From contig CM077645.1 in the NCBI GenBank assembly GCA_039707465.1, positions 58,777,850-58,841,849 on the forward strand: DNA of 64,000 nucleotides, given 5' to 3'. Each line of letters starts with the position of its first letter. Position 1 is the stretch's first letter. The stretch comes from Rhabdophis nuchalis. Its lineage: Eukaryota; Chordata; Lepidosauria; Squamata; Natricidae. Of the stretch, positions 24,160-36,540 are shown piece after piece. The translations under genes and the position numbers were made by a program. Below the pieces are notes generated by a model that saw only the letters and a list, made by a program, of their open reading frames with translations, did not search any database and had not been told where the DNA came from.

Positions 24160-25063
24160 TTTCTGCCTGGTAGTTGCCATGAGATTTGAAATCAGACAAC
24201 TGGTAACTGTGTTACCATTTTTACAACTGCAGTTATTTGTTTAACAACTGCAGCAATAAAGTGGACAAAAGTCACATAACAATTGCATCACTTAGCAACA
24301 GAAATGTTGGGCTTAATATGTCATAAGTTGAGGACTACCTTTAAACACTGATATTTTTTCCCTTCATAAGATTCTGGCACTGCTGGGTCCCCAAAAGGAA
24401 ATAGAAGTCATGTGTGTCTTTACAAGTAAAGTCTGAAGGTATTATATACTGCATATTTTATTTTGTCTGTGAAGTTTTTCATCCTCCTTACCTCAATTTT
24501 TGTAGATAAGTGATGAACATAATTCCACATGTTTCTTGGTCCTGATAACTACTTAGCTGCTGAGATGCTGAAAGAAAGCTTATCAAAATTATTCACATTT
24601 CTTGTCTTGACAATGCTTTCTTGACAGGTATAAGTTATCATCTATGTTATTACAGCTGTAGCATCTTAGAATGACCTTCTCACTAATCTTCGATAGGAAT
24701 CTGTTATTTAGTTGAGCTATTTAGTTATTTAGATTTTTTTTTTTCCTTTGGGGGCAAACTTTTATCCTTGAACTGCAGAAAAACAACTTTTGAACTTGTT
24801 CTGTCTCTACAACAAATGGCCTGATCAGCATGATCAGCTAGTTAAGCAAAGTATCGAATAAATTTTAATATTACTGGATATTTGTTTTATTATTAATAAT
24901 CTCGCTTCTACTCAAAACAATAATAAGAGCTGGAGAAGTAGCCATCCATGCTTCATCTTTATGTTACTTAAAGCAGCAGTTTGAATTTTGGTTAAACCGC
25001 TCTTAAACTTTTGTTGTTATCATTGCTGTTTTGTTATCATTGTTGTTTTGCTTTGCTTTTTGT
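24160..25063. other. Unique DNA, no gene seen
   Basis: No exon or recognised repeat except a TTG/TTTTG-rich patch at about 25013-25070. Confidence 0.5.
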
Positions 25064-25710
25064 TTTTGTTTTTGGCATAGCCTTAATGAGAACAGATTCA
25101 ACATTTTGTCCAACTATTTTCTCTAAGAAACATTTAGCCTCCAAGATTCTCTCTCACTAAATGCTTGGTGTTGTCTGACTAATTGATTTCGGCTAATGGT
25201 CCAGTGGCTTGTTTTGTAGTTTCTCCTTGGTTAAATGAAGGAGTGAAGCCCTAGAGCATGAGGTCATGCTCCACAATGGAAAAGTATAAAAGCAACCATG
25301 CATTTCAGATTCAGCCATCTGGAAAGAACAATTAAGTCTCAAGGAAAAGAGTTTTAAGAAACTTTAAATGCCGATTTTAACCCTCAATAGATACCTATAC
25401 TTTAATATGGTAGAATATATGAAGTGCACCATCGATAAAAGAGAATATTTGTAACTCGGAGTTGAAATGTGGAGTCTTTGGTGCTCTCTGAGCTTGGTTG
25501 TTTTCTTGCAGACATTACCAAACTAGGTAGCAACATCAATGTTAATAGGGATTTGTTCTCAATTTATACACTAATAGTTTACCCTGTCAGTGTTGGTAGG
25601 CATCACCTTAGTCATTCCTTGATTGGACAGTTGTACTAAATGTTTTTCAAAGAAAATACTTAGACAAAATGCTGAATCTGTTCTCATTAAGGCTATGTCA
25701 AAAGCAAAAA
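25064..25710. repeat. Inverted-repeat-bounded segment, about 70-bp arms
   Basis: Left arm about 25064-25130 and right arm about 25640-25710 are reverse complements with scattered mismatches; both contain CATAGCCTTAATGAGAACAG or its complement. The 0.5 kb between has no transposase frame. It may be a non-autonomous DNA transposon; I found no clear target duplication. Confidence 0.65.
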
Positions 25711-25711
25711 C

Positions 25712-25838
25712 ACCTCAGGGGGTTTTTAAGAAGAGATTGGACAGGCGTTTGTCAAGAATATTATAGGATCTCCTGCTTCAACAGAGGGTTGGAGTAGAAA
25801 ACCACCAAGGTCCCTTCCAATTCTGTTCTTCTGTATTT
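25712..25838 (+). mobile_element. CR1 LINE 3'UTR fragment
   Basis: Contains GGTTTTTAAGAAGAGATTGG and the terminal ACCACCAAGGTCCCTTCCAA, as at 11.3 kb. No coding part remains. Confidence 0.75.
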
Positions 25839-25913
25839 TGTATGTCTTCAGGCTGCTAGTTTTATTTCTATTTATCCTACATAATGGTTGTCTTTACACT
25901 GTATGTTGTAGAT

Positions 25914-26085
25914 CAGCAGTCACCAACTAGTAGTCCATGGACCACTGGTGGGCCATGAGAAAAATGTGTGCATTTTTATATTGCACTAAATACTATATAT
26001 CATTTAAAAAATTCATGTTAGTGGTCCATGAATTTTAAAATGTGAATTTAGTGGTCCCTGAGGTCCAAAGGTTTGGTGACCCCTG
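25914..26085. mobile_element. hAT-like foldback element, 172 bp
   Basis: Ends CAGCAGTCACCAAC and GGTTTGGTGACCCCTG are partial inverted repeats. The flanks TTGTAGAT (25906-25913) and TTGTACAT (26086-26093) match at seven of eight positions, as expected for an old hAT duplication. Internally it contains repeats of a GTGGTCC word. Confidence 0.7.
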
Positions 26086-26164
26086 TTGTACATGATTCCT
26101 ATTTTGCTTTGTTGTTTAGGGGAAGCCTATGGTCTTTTGGTTCGTGTAGCATATTTTTCTAGAT

Positions 26165-26263
26165 CAGGGATCTCCAACCTTTGCAACTTTAAGCAAAGCT
26201 GGCTGGAGAAGTCTGGGAGCTGAAGTCCTTCAAACTTAAAGTTGCAAAGGTTGGAGACCCCTG
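26165..26263. mobile_element. hAT-like palindromic MITE, 99 bp
   Basis: Perfect 8-bp duplication TTCTAGAT at 26157-26164 and 26264-26271. Termini CAGGGATCTCCAACCTTTGC and GCAAAGGTTGGAGACCCCTG are inverted repeats, and most of the element folds on itself. Confidence 0.9.
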
Positions 26264-26375
26264 TTCTAGATGGTTCTAGATGGTTTAAGTGCAATAGGGA
26301 TGCCATGTGGTTGTAATAGTCTGTTGGTGGTTTGTGAGATGTTTTTGATGTATGGTAGTGTTATCATTTTCATAG

Positions 26376-26437
26376 GTAGTTTGGCAATGAAACATCTGCA
26401 AGAAAACAACCAAGCTCAGAGAGCACCAACGACTCTG
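26376..26437. repeat. Inverted copy of 25471-25532
   Basis: Both copies contain GTGCTCTCTGAGCTTGGTTG or its complement, followed by TTTTCTTGCAGA; one carries a short deletion. The word is a dispersed repeat of unknown family. Confidence 0.65.
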
Positions 26438-26689
26438 AAATACAGTATATCAAATCCATTTAAAATATTATTTAACTGTTTATTTAATCTGTGCACTGGG
26501 GATACAAAACATATGACCTCAATGCTGTCTCTGGTCTCTTCAGAGCCCATCCAAAAATTTATGATGTATTGTAATTTTTATTGTGAAAGAGGGAGTACAT
26601 TATTATATATTATACATGGAGAATAATTGTATTAGCTATAATTCATTAGTTTTAATTCTCACTAAATGAAATGTGAATTAGACTCATGG

Positions 26690-27880
26690 AGTTCATAGAA
26701 TTCAATCTTCTGCACAGTGTAAGAATCTCAATTAAGGATCCCAGACAAATGACTCTTTAGCTCTGTTGGAAGATATCAAATAAAGGGGAACCCATGATCA
26801 CTCTGGGTAATTAGTTAACTGTTGAGACATTTTTTTAACATCTGCCTTCCTATAATTTAAATTCATTATTCTGTTTCCTGCAATCCAAAGCAAGAAAAAT
26901 AGGTTTATACTTTTTCTCCATATAATGTATTTTCAGGTATTTGAAGAATGCTATAACTTTTATTTTAAAAAAAATAAACATACAATATCTAGCTCTTTCA
27001 ATTGCTCATTGCAGGACTCAGGTTTTAGTCTCCTGGTTATTTTTGTTGCAATTATTTGAACCTATTGTAATTTTATGAATCCTTCTTAAAATATAGAACT
27101 GAAAAATGAACACAGTACTGAAAGTGCGGTCTGATTTAAAAATAGAGTGGAACCATTACTATATGTCAGGGGTGTCCAAACTTGGGAACTTTAAGACTTG
27201 TGGACTTCAACTCCCAGAATTCCCCAGCCAGCATAGCTGACTGGGAAATTCTGAGAGTTGAAGGCCACAAGTCTTAAAGTTCCCAAGTTTGGACACCCCT
27301 GCTATATGTTATATTGATGAACCCTATTGCTTATTTGCCTTTGCTTATTTGTTTTTTCAGACATTAGATGTCAGGCAAGTAAAATTACCAAGTCAGGTGT
27401 CTCTTACCTTTTTACATTAAATTTATTTAATTTATATTTCCTATTTGATGTTTGTTCCTCAATTACTAACTTTGCCCATGCCACTGTTAAATTTCATTCT
27501 CTGACTTTCATTCCATGTCTCCATTCCACTGAGATTGTTTTGAATTTTATTTTTGCTTTTCACAGTTTTGGTTGTCTCTATTTTATATTGTCTGCAAAAT
27601 TGTTTAATGTTCCCTCAGCCTCTTCTTCCAAATCATTAATGAAAATATGCAAACTAGGGAAACCAGGACTAGTCCTTGCAGCATCCACTTGATGCAACTC
27701 TTCAATGTAATGAGTAGCCATTGATTATCTTCCAGTATGATTTTTGAGCCAACTATGCACCCACTTAATCAAGCCCTCAATTAAATAGTTTGCTAAATAG
27801 CAGGTCATGAGTTTTTTAGTCAGATGCCTTGCTGAAATCAAGGTACATGAGGTCTTCAGCATTCCAGTTGTTTATGAAAG
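26690..27880 (-). mobile_element. Ancient CR1/L3-type LINE, interrupted by a MITE
   Basis: On the minus strand the sequence follows CR1 layout with heavy decay: the 3'UTR-like part at 26690-26830, the region encoding the RT C terminus, and near 27800-27860 the stretch corresponding to LVYLDFSKAFD (plus-strand GCCTTGCTGAAATCAAGGTA). No long frame remains. A palindromic MITE (27167-27301) splits it. Confidence 0.6.
27167..27301. mobile_element. hAT-like palindromic MITE, 135 bp
   Basis: Perfect 8-bp duplication CTATATGT at 27159-27166 and 27302-27309. Termini CAGGGGTGTCCAAACTTGGG and CCCAAGTTTGGACACCCCTG are perfect inverted repeats. It lies inside the old CR1 and is therefore younger. Confidence 0.95.
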
Positions 27881-29639
27881 AAATGGACTGATGATAACAT
27901 TAAATAAGAATCATGTGACAAATTTATTCTTAACAATCTATGCTAAAATTGGTCATTGCTCCATTGGTTTGCATTATTCATAAGCAGCATGGAGTCACTT
28001 TTAGGCATGATGAGCAACATGCAAGCCTAATAAATGAATTGTTTTCTAGGGTTTTACATACAAATCTCTTTATTATTCATTCTGTAATGTTCCCTGGTAT
28101 TGATGTTAGATAGACTTTGTGAGCTGCTTCTCTTTCTCTTTCTATTGGTTACAACAATCTTAGATTCCATATGTCTGCTTATTTTTTCTTGATTAGATGA
28201 TTGGTTCTTCATGGGGTTCTATTTTCAAAACTGACAACAAAGTCCTGTATGTCTACTCAAAAATAAATTGTTCATTACCATTAACTCCTTGATGGGTGCA
28301 GTCTTAAAACAGTGACATTCTGTAGTTTTTACTGTAGCATTTTAATCCCTTTATATAGAATGAAATGGAGTAACAAACAAACATTTGTTGCAACCTTATT
28401 TTAGAATTGTTATCTTGTCTCCTCATTCAGTTGCTCCTTTCCTAAAGGGGCTTACAAAAGATAGAGAAAGGAAGAAGAAATTAAATTGTTGAGTGGGAAA
28501 AATAGAAAAATAACACAGAACTTTCCTCAAGTGAAGCATCTGAAAGCTGTAAAATAAGATAGGATGTGGAAGGGACAAATGGGGCCTGACAAGCTTATCT
28601 AAGACTGAATACAGAGTGGACTTTTAGAAGATTTTGTTATTACTTAGTACAATGGAACAGATCAAGATTCTTATCAGCTTTGCCACATAGCTACACTATA
28701 TCAAGTGGTGAGGAGCTGGAAGATAGTTACATCCTAGAATGTATATTTAAAATCATATGTAGGATAAAAATCAGTGCCCAAAAACAATATAGACAAACTT
28801 GTTTAACCTATTTATTTTTATCTTGGAAGAAAAGTGGACCTAAATTAGCATACAACCTGATGAACTACTTATAGCAAGAGTAGGTAACATGTCTTCTGTT
28901 GAAGGCCACTTTTCCTCAGGAGTAATTTGATGGGACCCACCTAGTAGGCAGGATTAAAATAAGCAGAGTAAAGCAAAAGGAAAAATCATTGTTTTATATG
29001 AAATCAGTCTGATGGCTACATATTGCCCCCGAGTTACTTGTACTGCAAAACTTAAATCTCTATGCTCTGAATTCTGGGAAAGTTCATGAGCTCATTACCC
29101 CCATGACAATCATAGGATTATCCCAATTAAATATCTGATCTGAGACACAAAATAAGACTCATTTACAGCCTAGCCTTTACTTTGGAGTAGATAATGTATG
29201 TTCTGGATATAGAAGATATTAGACTGACTCCTTTGTTGTGTCAGATTATTTCCTGATCCTGACTAAATTTGTTACTGCTATTCCCTCCCTCCCTCCCCAG
29301 TTTGGAACAACCTATTAGGACAGTCCAGAGTGCAGGAACCTATTAGAAAGGCATTAAATGGTTTCTGAAGGCTGCTTGGAAAGTTTCCCGATGATCCTGA
29401 CAGGCAGCTTATTGAGCATCTGGCTGAAATTGGGAAGCAGCAGGTTGCTTGACATAATAACTCTCATACATTTTCCTACTATTAGCCAAAGTTAAGGGCA
29501 TTGTCTGGTTTACTGAGGACTGTTAGCAGAAGCAGCAGAAATGGCTCCTGGAGCATTGGTGAAGATAGACAAAATGTGAGTCTGATTAAGCACAGTATGA
29601 GTTCATATTAAAGCTTCTACCGCTAATGACTAACTAGGA
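27881..29639. other. Unique DNA, no gene seen
   Basis: No exon or recognised repeat except a CCCT run at about 29282-29298. Confidence 0.5.
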
Positions 29640-29830
29640 ACTGCAGTTGGTCCAAACTCCAGCAACCTATGCAATGGCAAAGCAGAGTGATTATTGCCAT
29701 ATAACATTTGTTTGCCAGTAACCACATTGATTGCCAGTAGGTTTCTAAGTGCAACTGAAAATGCTGGTCTTAACCTGTAAATGCTATAAAACTTGGTACC
29801 TGACTATGTTCAAGACCTCCTCCATTTAGA
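29640..29830 (+). mobile_element. Ancient L2-type LINE fragment
   Basis: Translation gives LQLVQTPAT followed by a stop-containing equivalent of the LHWLPV...KVL block. Pattern fits a decayed L2 RT C terminus. Confidence 0.5.
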
Positions 29831-30098
29831 AGGCCTGTCCAAGTAGCCTCTACTAAAAACAAAATATAAGTCTAACTCAGAGATTGGGTTAATATATCCT
29901 ACTAAAACATTGTTTCAAATAATGGGTCATAGAATAAGCATAAAATTTGCACATTGTATTAAGCCATGAATTATGATTTAGACACTCCATTGACTGGACT
30001 TTAACTCAAAAGTAAGCAAGCTACATTTTGCTTTAGTCTAATGTGTAACCCAAGAAAATGTATAGTACTGCACAATTAGTTTCTTAATATTGTATAAT

Positions 30099-32238
30099 TC
30101 TGAGGCCATTCAAGCCCACAAGGCTTGGTGGGCCACTGTCCTCACGGAGGTATTCAATTTAATTAACCAAACAGGCATTATCCCTAAGATCTGGAAGGAT
30201 GCCATCATTATTCCAATCCACAAGAAAGGCTCCCCTTCCAATCCAGGTAACTTTAGAAATATCAGCTTACTGTCAGTACTGGGGAAACTCTACGCTCGAT
30301 TCCTCCTATCTAAACTGGAGTATTGGGTTGAGGAGACCGGCCTACTCGGATATGAGCAGGCGGGGTTTAGAGCAGACCATTCTACCATTGACCACGCCCT
30401 GATCCTATACCATCTAGCCTTAAAATAATCTACACGCAGGAAAGGCCGACTTTGTGTTGCCTTTATAGATTTAAAGGCTGCTTTTGACAGCATACCCAGA
30501 CATAAATTGTGGGGCAAACTTTCCTCCTGTGGCATTGACAAAAGACTACTCTGGCTCATCTCCCAACTGCATGAGGGGACGGAGGCAAAAGTGCGCCTTA
30601 CCCCCCCAAGGAGACCTTTCCAACACCATCCCCAGTAACAAGGGAGTCAGACAGGGATGTATACTGGCACCCCTTCTTTTCAACCTATACATTAGTGATT
30701 GGAGAAAGGTGCTAACGAACCAACTGGATTATATTCATGCCCCTAGACTAGCTGACTATAGGTGCCCGCTTTTGCTTTATGCCGATGACACGGCAATCCT
30801 TTCTTTCTCCCAGGTGGGTTTGCTTAGGGCCCTTAAAATTCTATCCAATTATTGTAGCGACAACCATTTGCATATTAACCATTCTGTCCAAGATTATGAT
30901 CTTTTCAAGAAGCAGGAAACTCTATCAATGGAAGCTTGACGGCATACCAGTGGAACAGGTCCACAGATTTCAATATCTAGGCATTTTTTTCCAATCCAAT
31001 GCCAAATGGCTTGCACAGGTTGAGTCCCTTCGCAACAAGACCAAGATCTCCTTGCATGCTCTCCTCCATTTTTTCTACTCGGAGAGAGCCCATCATATTC
31101 CCTCAGTATTAAAAGTATATAGGGCAAAGGTGATAGCTGCCATTACATATGGCGCTCCCCTTTGAGTTCCAGCAAATATTTCCCATCTCGAGTCTATTCA
31201 AAGCCAGTTCTTACACCGTTTAATGGGAGTTCCCCTGTGTGTGAGTAATGCTGCAATCCGCCTGGAATTGGGCATACCATTGCTCGCTACCGTTCTGTAG
31301 AAACGTGCAATTGGCTACTGGCTGACCCTGTGGGTCAGACTTCCAGACTATTATTTAGGACAGTGCTTATGGTGGGATGACTTCCACAGCCCCTGGGCCC
31401 TCAATATCCATGCCAAACTTATGAAGATATGCATTTCCCCTATTGAAGCCTTTATACTTGGCCCTGATGCTGCTAAATCGTTGATATCCCAATGTCTGGA
31501 TGATATTGAAAGACAACAGAATTTGGCACTTGGTGCAGGAATCTGTTCCCCATTTTCTCTTGGCATTACTCCCCTGACGCGCGCCCCTAAATATATCTCT
31601 GAGCTATCCTTCATTAAATACAAGCTGGCATTTCTAAAGGCACGCTTTAACGTGATCCCCTCGAATACCCTAGATAGCAGACTTTCGGGGGGGTGTAAAG
31701 CCCACCCACTGTTTATGTGATCCCTGGAATCATTAGTTCACATGCCCTTACTACCGGGAGAGAAGACTACAACTTATTTCCCCCATCTGCCAAAGATTCC
31801 CTGGACTAACCAGAAATCTTAGTCTTTGTCTTTTATTCCAGGACACCAACTCTAAGATCACATTAAAGGTTGCAAAAATTTTTGCTGCACTCCTGGTGTG
31901 TAAGAACCGTGGGAAGGATCAGGTTGGTCCCACTGGCTGAGGCCAGTCATACTGACTGTTTGCAGTGTACTACTTGGTGGTTGCATAAGGTGCCGATATG
32001 CAGATTTCATGTAAACTCTCATATGGTATCTACCATTTATGCACAATTTTTACTGGCCATAGTCCTCAAAGCATAGCCTTAAATTTTCACAACGGATAGC
32101 TGGTATGGCCAACAGAATGGTCTTTATCATCAATTTTGCCTATTGTCTCCCACTTTTCAGTGGAGCTCGGTTGTATATCTCTGTGTGATTTGTTTGTCTA
32201 GATCTCTGGTCCATGACCGCAATAAAGTGAATAATAAT
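30099..32238 (+). mobile_element. LINE of unassigned clade, 5'-truncated, perfect target duplication
   Basis: The insertion is bracketed by AATATTGTATAAT at 30086-30098 and 32239-32251 (13 of 13). It carries a reverse transcriptase region, a C-terminal region and a roughly 0.5-kb 3'UTR ending in AATAAAGTGAATAATAATAA. Its protein motifs differ from the L2 and CR1 copies nearby. It might belong to the Vingi/I or R4-type lineages; I cannot decide. It is 5'-truncated, entering within the region before RT motif 1. Confidence 0.85.
30105..31720 (+). pseudogene. LINE reverse transcriptase, broken
   Basis: Motifs in order: IPKIWKDAIIIPIHKKG (about 30180), NFRNISLLSVLGKLYARFL, EQAGFRADHSTIDHA (to 30400), a stop at 30426-30428, FIDLKAAFDSIPRHKLW (about 30463), then after a shift GVRQGCILAPLLFNLYIS (about 30643), the catalytic LLYADDTAIL (about 30772) and, shifted again, FQYLGIFFQSNAKWLAQVE (about 30967). 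A stop near 31163 is followed by an L2-unlike C-terminal region to 31720. Several frameshifts and stops show it is dead. Confidence 0.8.
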
Positions 32239-32251
32239 AATATTGTATAAT

Positions 32252-32941
32252 ATAAAGGTGGCAGCATAGTTTCAAATGAATCTAATGAATTTTTAAAAGA
32301 GAATGAGAGTACATGAAGGCTTTTAAAATTAGTTTAAATTTCGTGTCATTCTAGCTTTCCTTATTTTCCTTACTTTCTTTGAAAGTTAATTATTGCATCT
32401 GTCACACAATAATTCTGGTGCAGTCCTGATACAAACTCTAACTCTCTAAACTATTTTCATAGTTCATTTAATTGTGTTGCATCTCTGAGCATTCTTCACA
32501 ACTGGAAGAATAGATGAATTAAGGGAATTGAGTACATCTCATTGAAGTTCCTTAATATGAACCATTCATCTACATACTTTAGCTTTTATTGTGTGCCAGA
32601 TTATGGTTACAGCTACATATTTGGCTAAATGTTAAATCTAAACATGAAGAGATTTAAAGTTGCAGGTATCTACTTCAACATTCAGCTAATTGAATTCAGG
32701 TGCCAAATACTATACTGTATTGAAGCATAAGACCAAAATCAAATTGGAGTTATGATGAGCCTGCTCTCTTGCTCGCTGTTCATGTATTCATACAGAAATC
32801 CAGACTAAACAGTTTGGATTAATTTTGTTTATAAGGAACTAAGAGGAATTTTTATTTTCTATTGTAATACATTGTTTGATAGAAAAATAGGCAGTATCAC
32901 TATCAGTGCTACCCTGGACCTGGAAGATGGACTTTTAACAG
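32252..32941. other. Unique DNA, no gene seen
   Basis: No exon or recognised repeat. Confidence 0.5.
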
Positions 32942-35568
32942 AGTAACAGAGTTCGAAGGGACCTTATAGGTCATCTAGTCCAAAGCCCCCTCCACCGCTC
33001 AAGCAGAAGACCCTATGCCATTTCTGACAAATGGTAGTCCAATCTCTTCTTTAAAGTCTCAAGTGATTACACTCCCACAACTTCCAAATGCAAGCTGTTC
33101 CACTGGTTGATTGTTCTCACTGTCAGAAAGTTCCTCCTTATTTCTCCTTGGTCAGTTTTCATCCATTATTCCTTGTCTGGCTGCCAAGGTGCTTTGGAAA
33201 ACAGCTTGACCCTCTCCTCTCTGTGGCCGCCCCTCAAATATTGTAACACTGCTATCATGTCTCCCCTGGTCCTTGTCTTCACTAGACTAGCTATGCCCAG
33301 TTCCTGTAACCGTTCTTTATATGTTTTCATTTCCAGTCCTTTAATCATCCTGGTTGCTTTCCTCTGCACTTTTTCTAGAGTTTCAATATCTTTTTATAGT
33401 GTAGTGACCAAAACTGGATGCAGTACTCTAGGTGTGGTCTTACTAAGGCTTTATAGAGTGGTATTAGTACCTCACTTGATCTTGATTGTATCCTTCTGTT
33501 CATGCAATTTAGGATTGCATTGGCTTTTTTGGCTGCTGCTACACACTGCTGGTTTGTATTTACCTGGTTGTACACTAAGACTTCAAGATCCCTCTCACAG
33601 TCACTGCTATTAAGCCTGGTTAAACCCATTTTACATGTGTAGTTTTGGGTTTTCTTACCTAAGTATAGGACTTTACTTTTCTCTACATTGAATATCATTT
33701 TGTTAGATAGGTCTCAGTGTCCAAGTCTATCAAGATCCATCTGAGCCTATTTTCTAGGGTGTTAGCTATTCCTGCCAGCTTAGTATCATCTGCAAATTTG
33801 GTAACTTCCCCTTCTGTTCCCTCATTTAAGTTGTTTATGAAGATATTGAAAAGTACTTGGCCTAAGATGGAACCTTGTGGTACCCCACTGCTTACTTCTC
33901 TCCATGTAGACTTAGACCCATTAAGGACTACTTGTTGAGTAGGGTTGGTCGGCTAGTTGCTAATCCATTTGGTGGTGAAGCTATGTATCCCACTCCTTTC
34001 TAGCTTATGAAGAAGTAGGTTGTGATCTACTTTGTCGAATGCCTTGCCGAAGTCTAAGTATATTATGTCCACAGTATTTCACTGGTCTACAAATTTAGTC
34101 GCTATGTTGAAGAATGAAATAAGATTGGCATGATCTGTTTTTAACAAAGCTATGCTGGCTGCTAGTTATTACTTTACTCATTTCTAGGTGTTCAGATCTG
34201 TTTTTTTACTATCTTTTCCAGTATTTTTCTGAATATTGATGTTAGGCTGATTGGTCCGTAGTCTCCTGGGTCTGTTTTTCTTCCTTTTTTGAAGATAGGA
34301 ATAACATCAGCTCTTTCCAGTCCTCTGGTAGTTCCCTGATGTTCCAGGATTTTTGAAAGATGTGATGCAGTGCTTCTGAGATGACCTGTGCCAGATCCTT
34401 TAGAACTCTGGGATGTAATCCATCAGGTCCTGGTGATTTGTATTCATCAAGATCAAACAGGTCATCTTTTACTATTTTTTTGCTTATGTTAGCTTTTACT
34501 TCCAGTCTGTTTTTTACAGTTATATTTCTGGTAGGTTGGGCTATAGTTTCTTTTTGCATGAAGCCGAATGCAAAGAATGAATTAAGCAGCTCTGCTTTCT
34601 CTGTGTTATCTGTTACTTCCTTGGTGTCTCCTCTCTTTAGTGGACTGACTATTTCCTTGATTTTTTTTTCTTGTGATTTATATGTTGGAAGAAACTTTTT
34701 TTATTATCTTTGACTTTTGTTGCAAGTCTTTGTTCATTCTGAGCCTTTGCTTTCCTGACTTCGTCTTTGCAGATTCTGACTATCTGCAGATATCCTGCCT
34801 TAGGTATGTTTCGCTCTTTCCATTTGTTGTACTCATCCTTTTTGTCTTTCAATTTGTCAGAGAGATCTTTCAGCAACCATGCTGGTTTCTTCTTGGATTT
34901 CTTGTTTTTCTTTCTCAGCATCATTGTGCTGGTCTGGGCTTTTATTATCATATTTTTTCAGAGTTTCCCAAGATTCTTGAGTTGTTGTCCCCTTTAGGAT
35001 TTTCATCCAAGGAATCTTTCCCAGGTTCTGTCTGAGTTTATTAAAATCAGCTCTTTTAAAATCTAAGACTCTAGTATCATTATGTTCTTTGCTTGTGTTT
35101 GCATTACGTTAAATTCTAGTATGACATGGTCACTCACACCCAAGGTTCCTACAGTTTCAATTCCCTCTGTCACTTCTTCTCTGTGAGTATTAAATTCAGT
35201 ATGGCTGCCCCTCTAGTTCCCTCTTCGCCTTTTGGGCAACAAAGTTGTTAGCTAGGTTAGGAACCTATTTGATTTCTCATTTTGTGAAGAATTAGTTTTC
35301 CAATTGATATCAGGGTAATTGAAATCTCCCATTACTATTGTATTGTGTTTCCTACATATGTTTGTTAGTTGGTTGGCAAAAGGGATATCTATTTTTTCTG
35401 CTTGATTGGGTAGCCTACAATATACACCTATGGCCATGTCATTCTTTTTTTCTTTTATGTTGACCCATATGCATATTAGGAGGTTTTTGTCTAGTTTCAT
35501 CCAATTCTGTAGCAATATAGTGGCCTTTTACATACAGTGCAACTCCACCTCTTTCATACAGTCCAGGA
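32942..35568 (-). mobile_element. CR1 LINE, 2.6 kb, endonuclease to 3' end
   Basis: Longest CR1 copy here. From 5' to 3' on the minus strand: endonuclease C-terminal half, the linker, the complete RT and the 3'UTR (33100-32942) ending in CATCTAGTCCAAAGCCCC-type sequence on the plus strand. The N-terminal part of the endonuclease and everything 5' of it are missing, so it is 5'-truncated near 35568. CR1 elements insert by target-primed reverse transcription with short tail repeats. Confidence 0.9.
33166..35560 (-). pseudogene. CR1 ORF2: endonuclease and RT, broken
   Basis: MGDFNYPDINW marks the endonuclease (about 35300-35340). A lysine-rich linker (34951-34649) precedes YKSPGPDGLHPRVLKDLA (about 34390-34450), GPISLTSIFRKILEKIVKK (about 34190-34250), the catalytic FADD (about 33783-33795), [19 protein letters not shown] (about 33400-33470) and the terminal RATRMIKGLEMKTYKERLQE (about 33310-33365). 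These lie in different frames with stops between, so the gene is inactive although domain order is complete. Confidence 0.85.
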
Positions 35569-36389
35569 TGACCATGGAAACAAGAAGCCTTAAAAAGGTC
35601 AAAGCTGGAAAATGAGGTGAAATCTGGCAGCTAAAATAATGAAAATTGACTTAGCTAGATTGGCAGTTGAAGATGGCCTATTGGCTTCAATCCAAGAAAG
35701 GATGACTAGTGAGCCTAAAATGGACTTGGTAGTGTTTATACTGATTTTATACTAGAAAAATTGGTTTGGAATTTGGAATTTGAAATAATCAGCATGTATG
35801 TTATGTTTGTATCCATTCTGTACATATATGCATGCTTAGAATTCACTAGAGTTGGGCTCAAGGGAAAATGCATTTTTAAAAAATCTAAAGAAAGGAAGAA
35901 GATTATCTTTACAAATATGCTGAACAATTAGGACCACAAATTGTACGTGCAAAGCTTAATACTGAGTAATTGAAACTGCTTTTGCTATGTTTTATAACCA
36001 GGTTGAATAAACATTAAGAAAATACTATAATGTGTCTTTCAATCAAAACCTTCAAACTCTTAAGCATATTCCATGGAAGTAGATTCATGGCGCCATGAAT
36101 TTTCTGCCATATCCCTAAAGCCTTCTACTAGCAAAGCCCAAATGTAAAAATTTACACTACAGCAGAGATTTAAATAGTGTACATTCTAAATCTCCTAATG
36201 CATTTTACTATTGCTATTGTTAACTCTGGATTTATGATCTTCTGAATTATGCAACTTCTCATCTTCTGCTAATCATGTAAAAGAGAGCTAGTGGCATACC
36301 CAAACTAGTGTGTCTCTATGCCTTTTCAAAAGATAGGATGAATGTATTAACATTATTATTAGATATGCATTTCACCTTTTTTGTTTAAT
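35569..36389. other. Unique DNA, no gene seen
   Basis: No exon or recognised repeat. Confidence 0.5.
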
Positions 36390-36540
36390 CAAGATTGTAA
36401 TTGTAATAATCCTACCCCATATTTTACCCACAAACAATTTGGTGGGTTGGATTGAGTGACTGTCACAAAGTCACAGTTTTCATGTCCAAGAAAGGACTAG
36501 AACACAGAGTTTCATGTTTTCTAATCTAACACTTTATCTT
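36390..36540 (-). mobile_element. Possible MIR/CORE-SINE-like fragment
   Basis: Plus-strand order AAGTCACAGTTTTCATG, GGACTAGAACACAGAGTTTC, TCTAATCTAACAC resembles the antisense of an old MIR-type SINE (core, B box, A box). Very diverged. Confidence 0.35.

Noticed and set aside
29280..29450. Possible coding exon (frame with DDPDRQLIEHLAEIGKQQ-like peptide)
   Set aside because: Stop-interrupted and no family recognised; not supportable from sequence alone.
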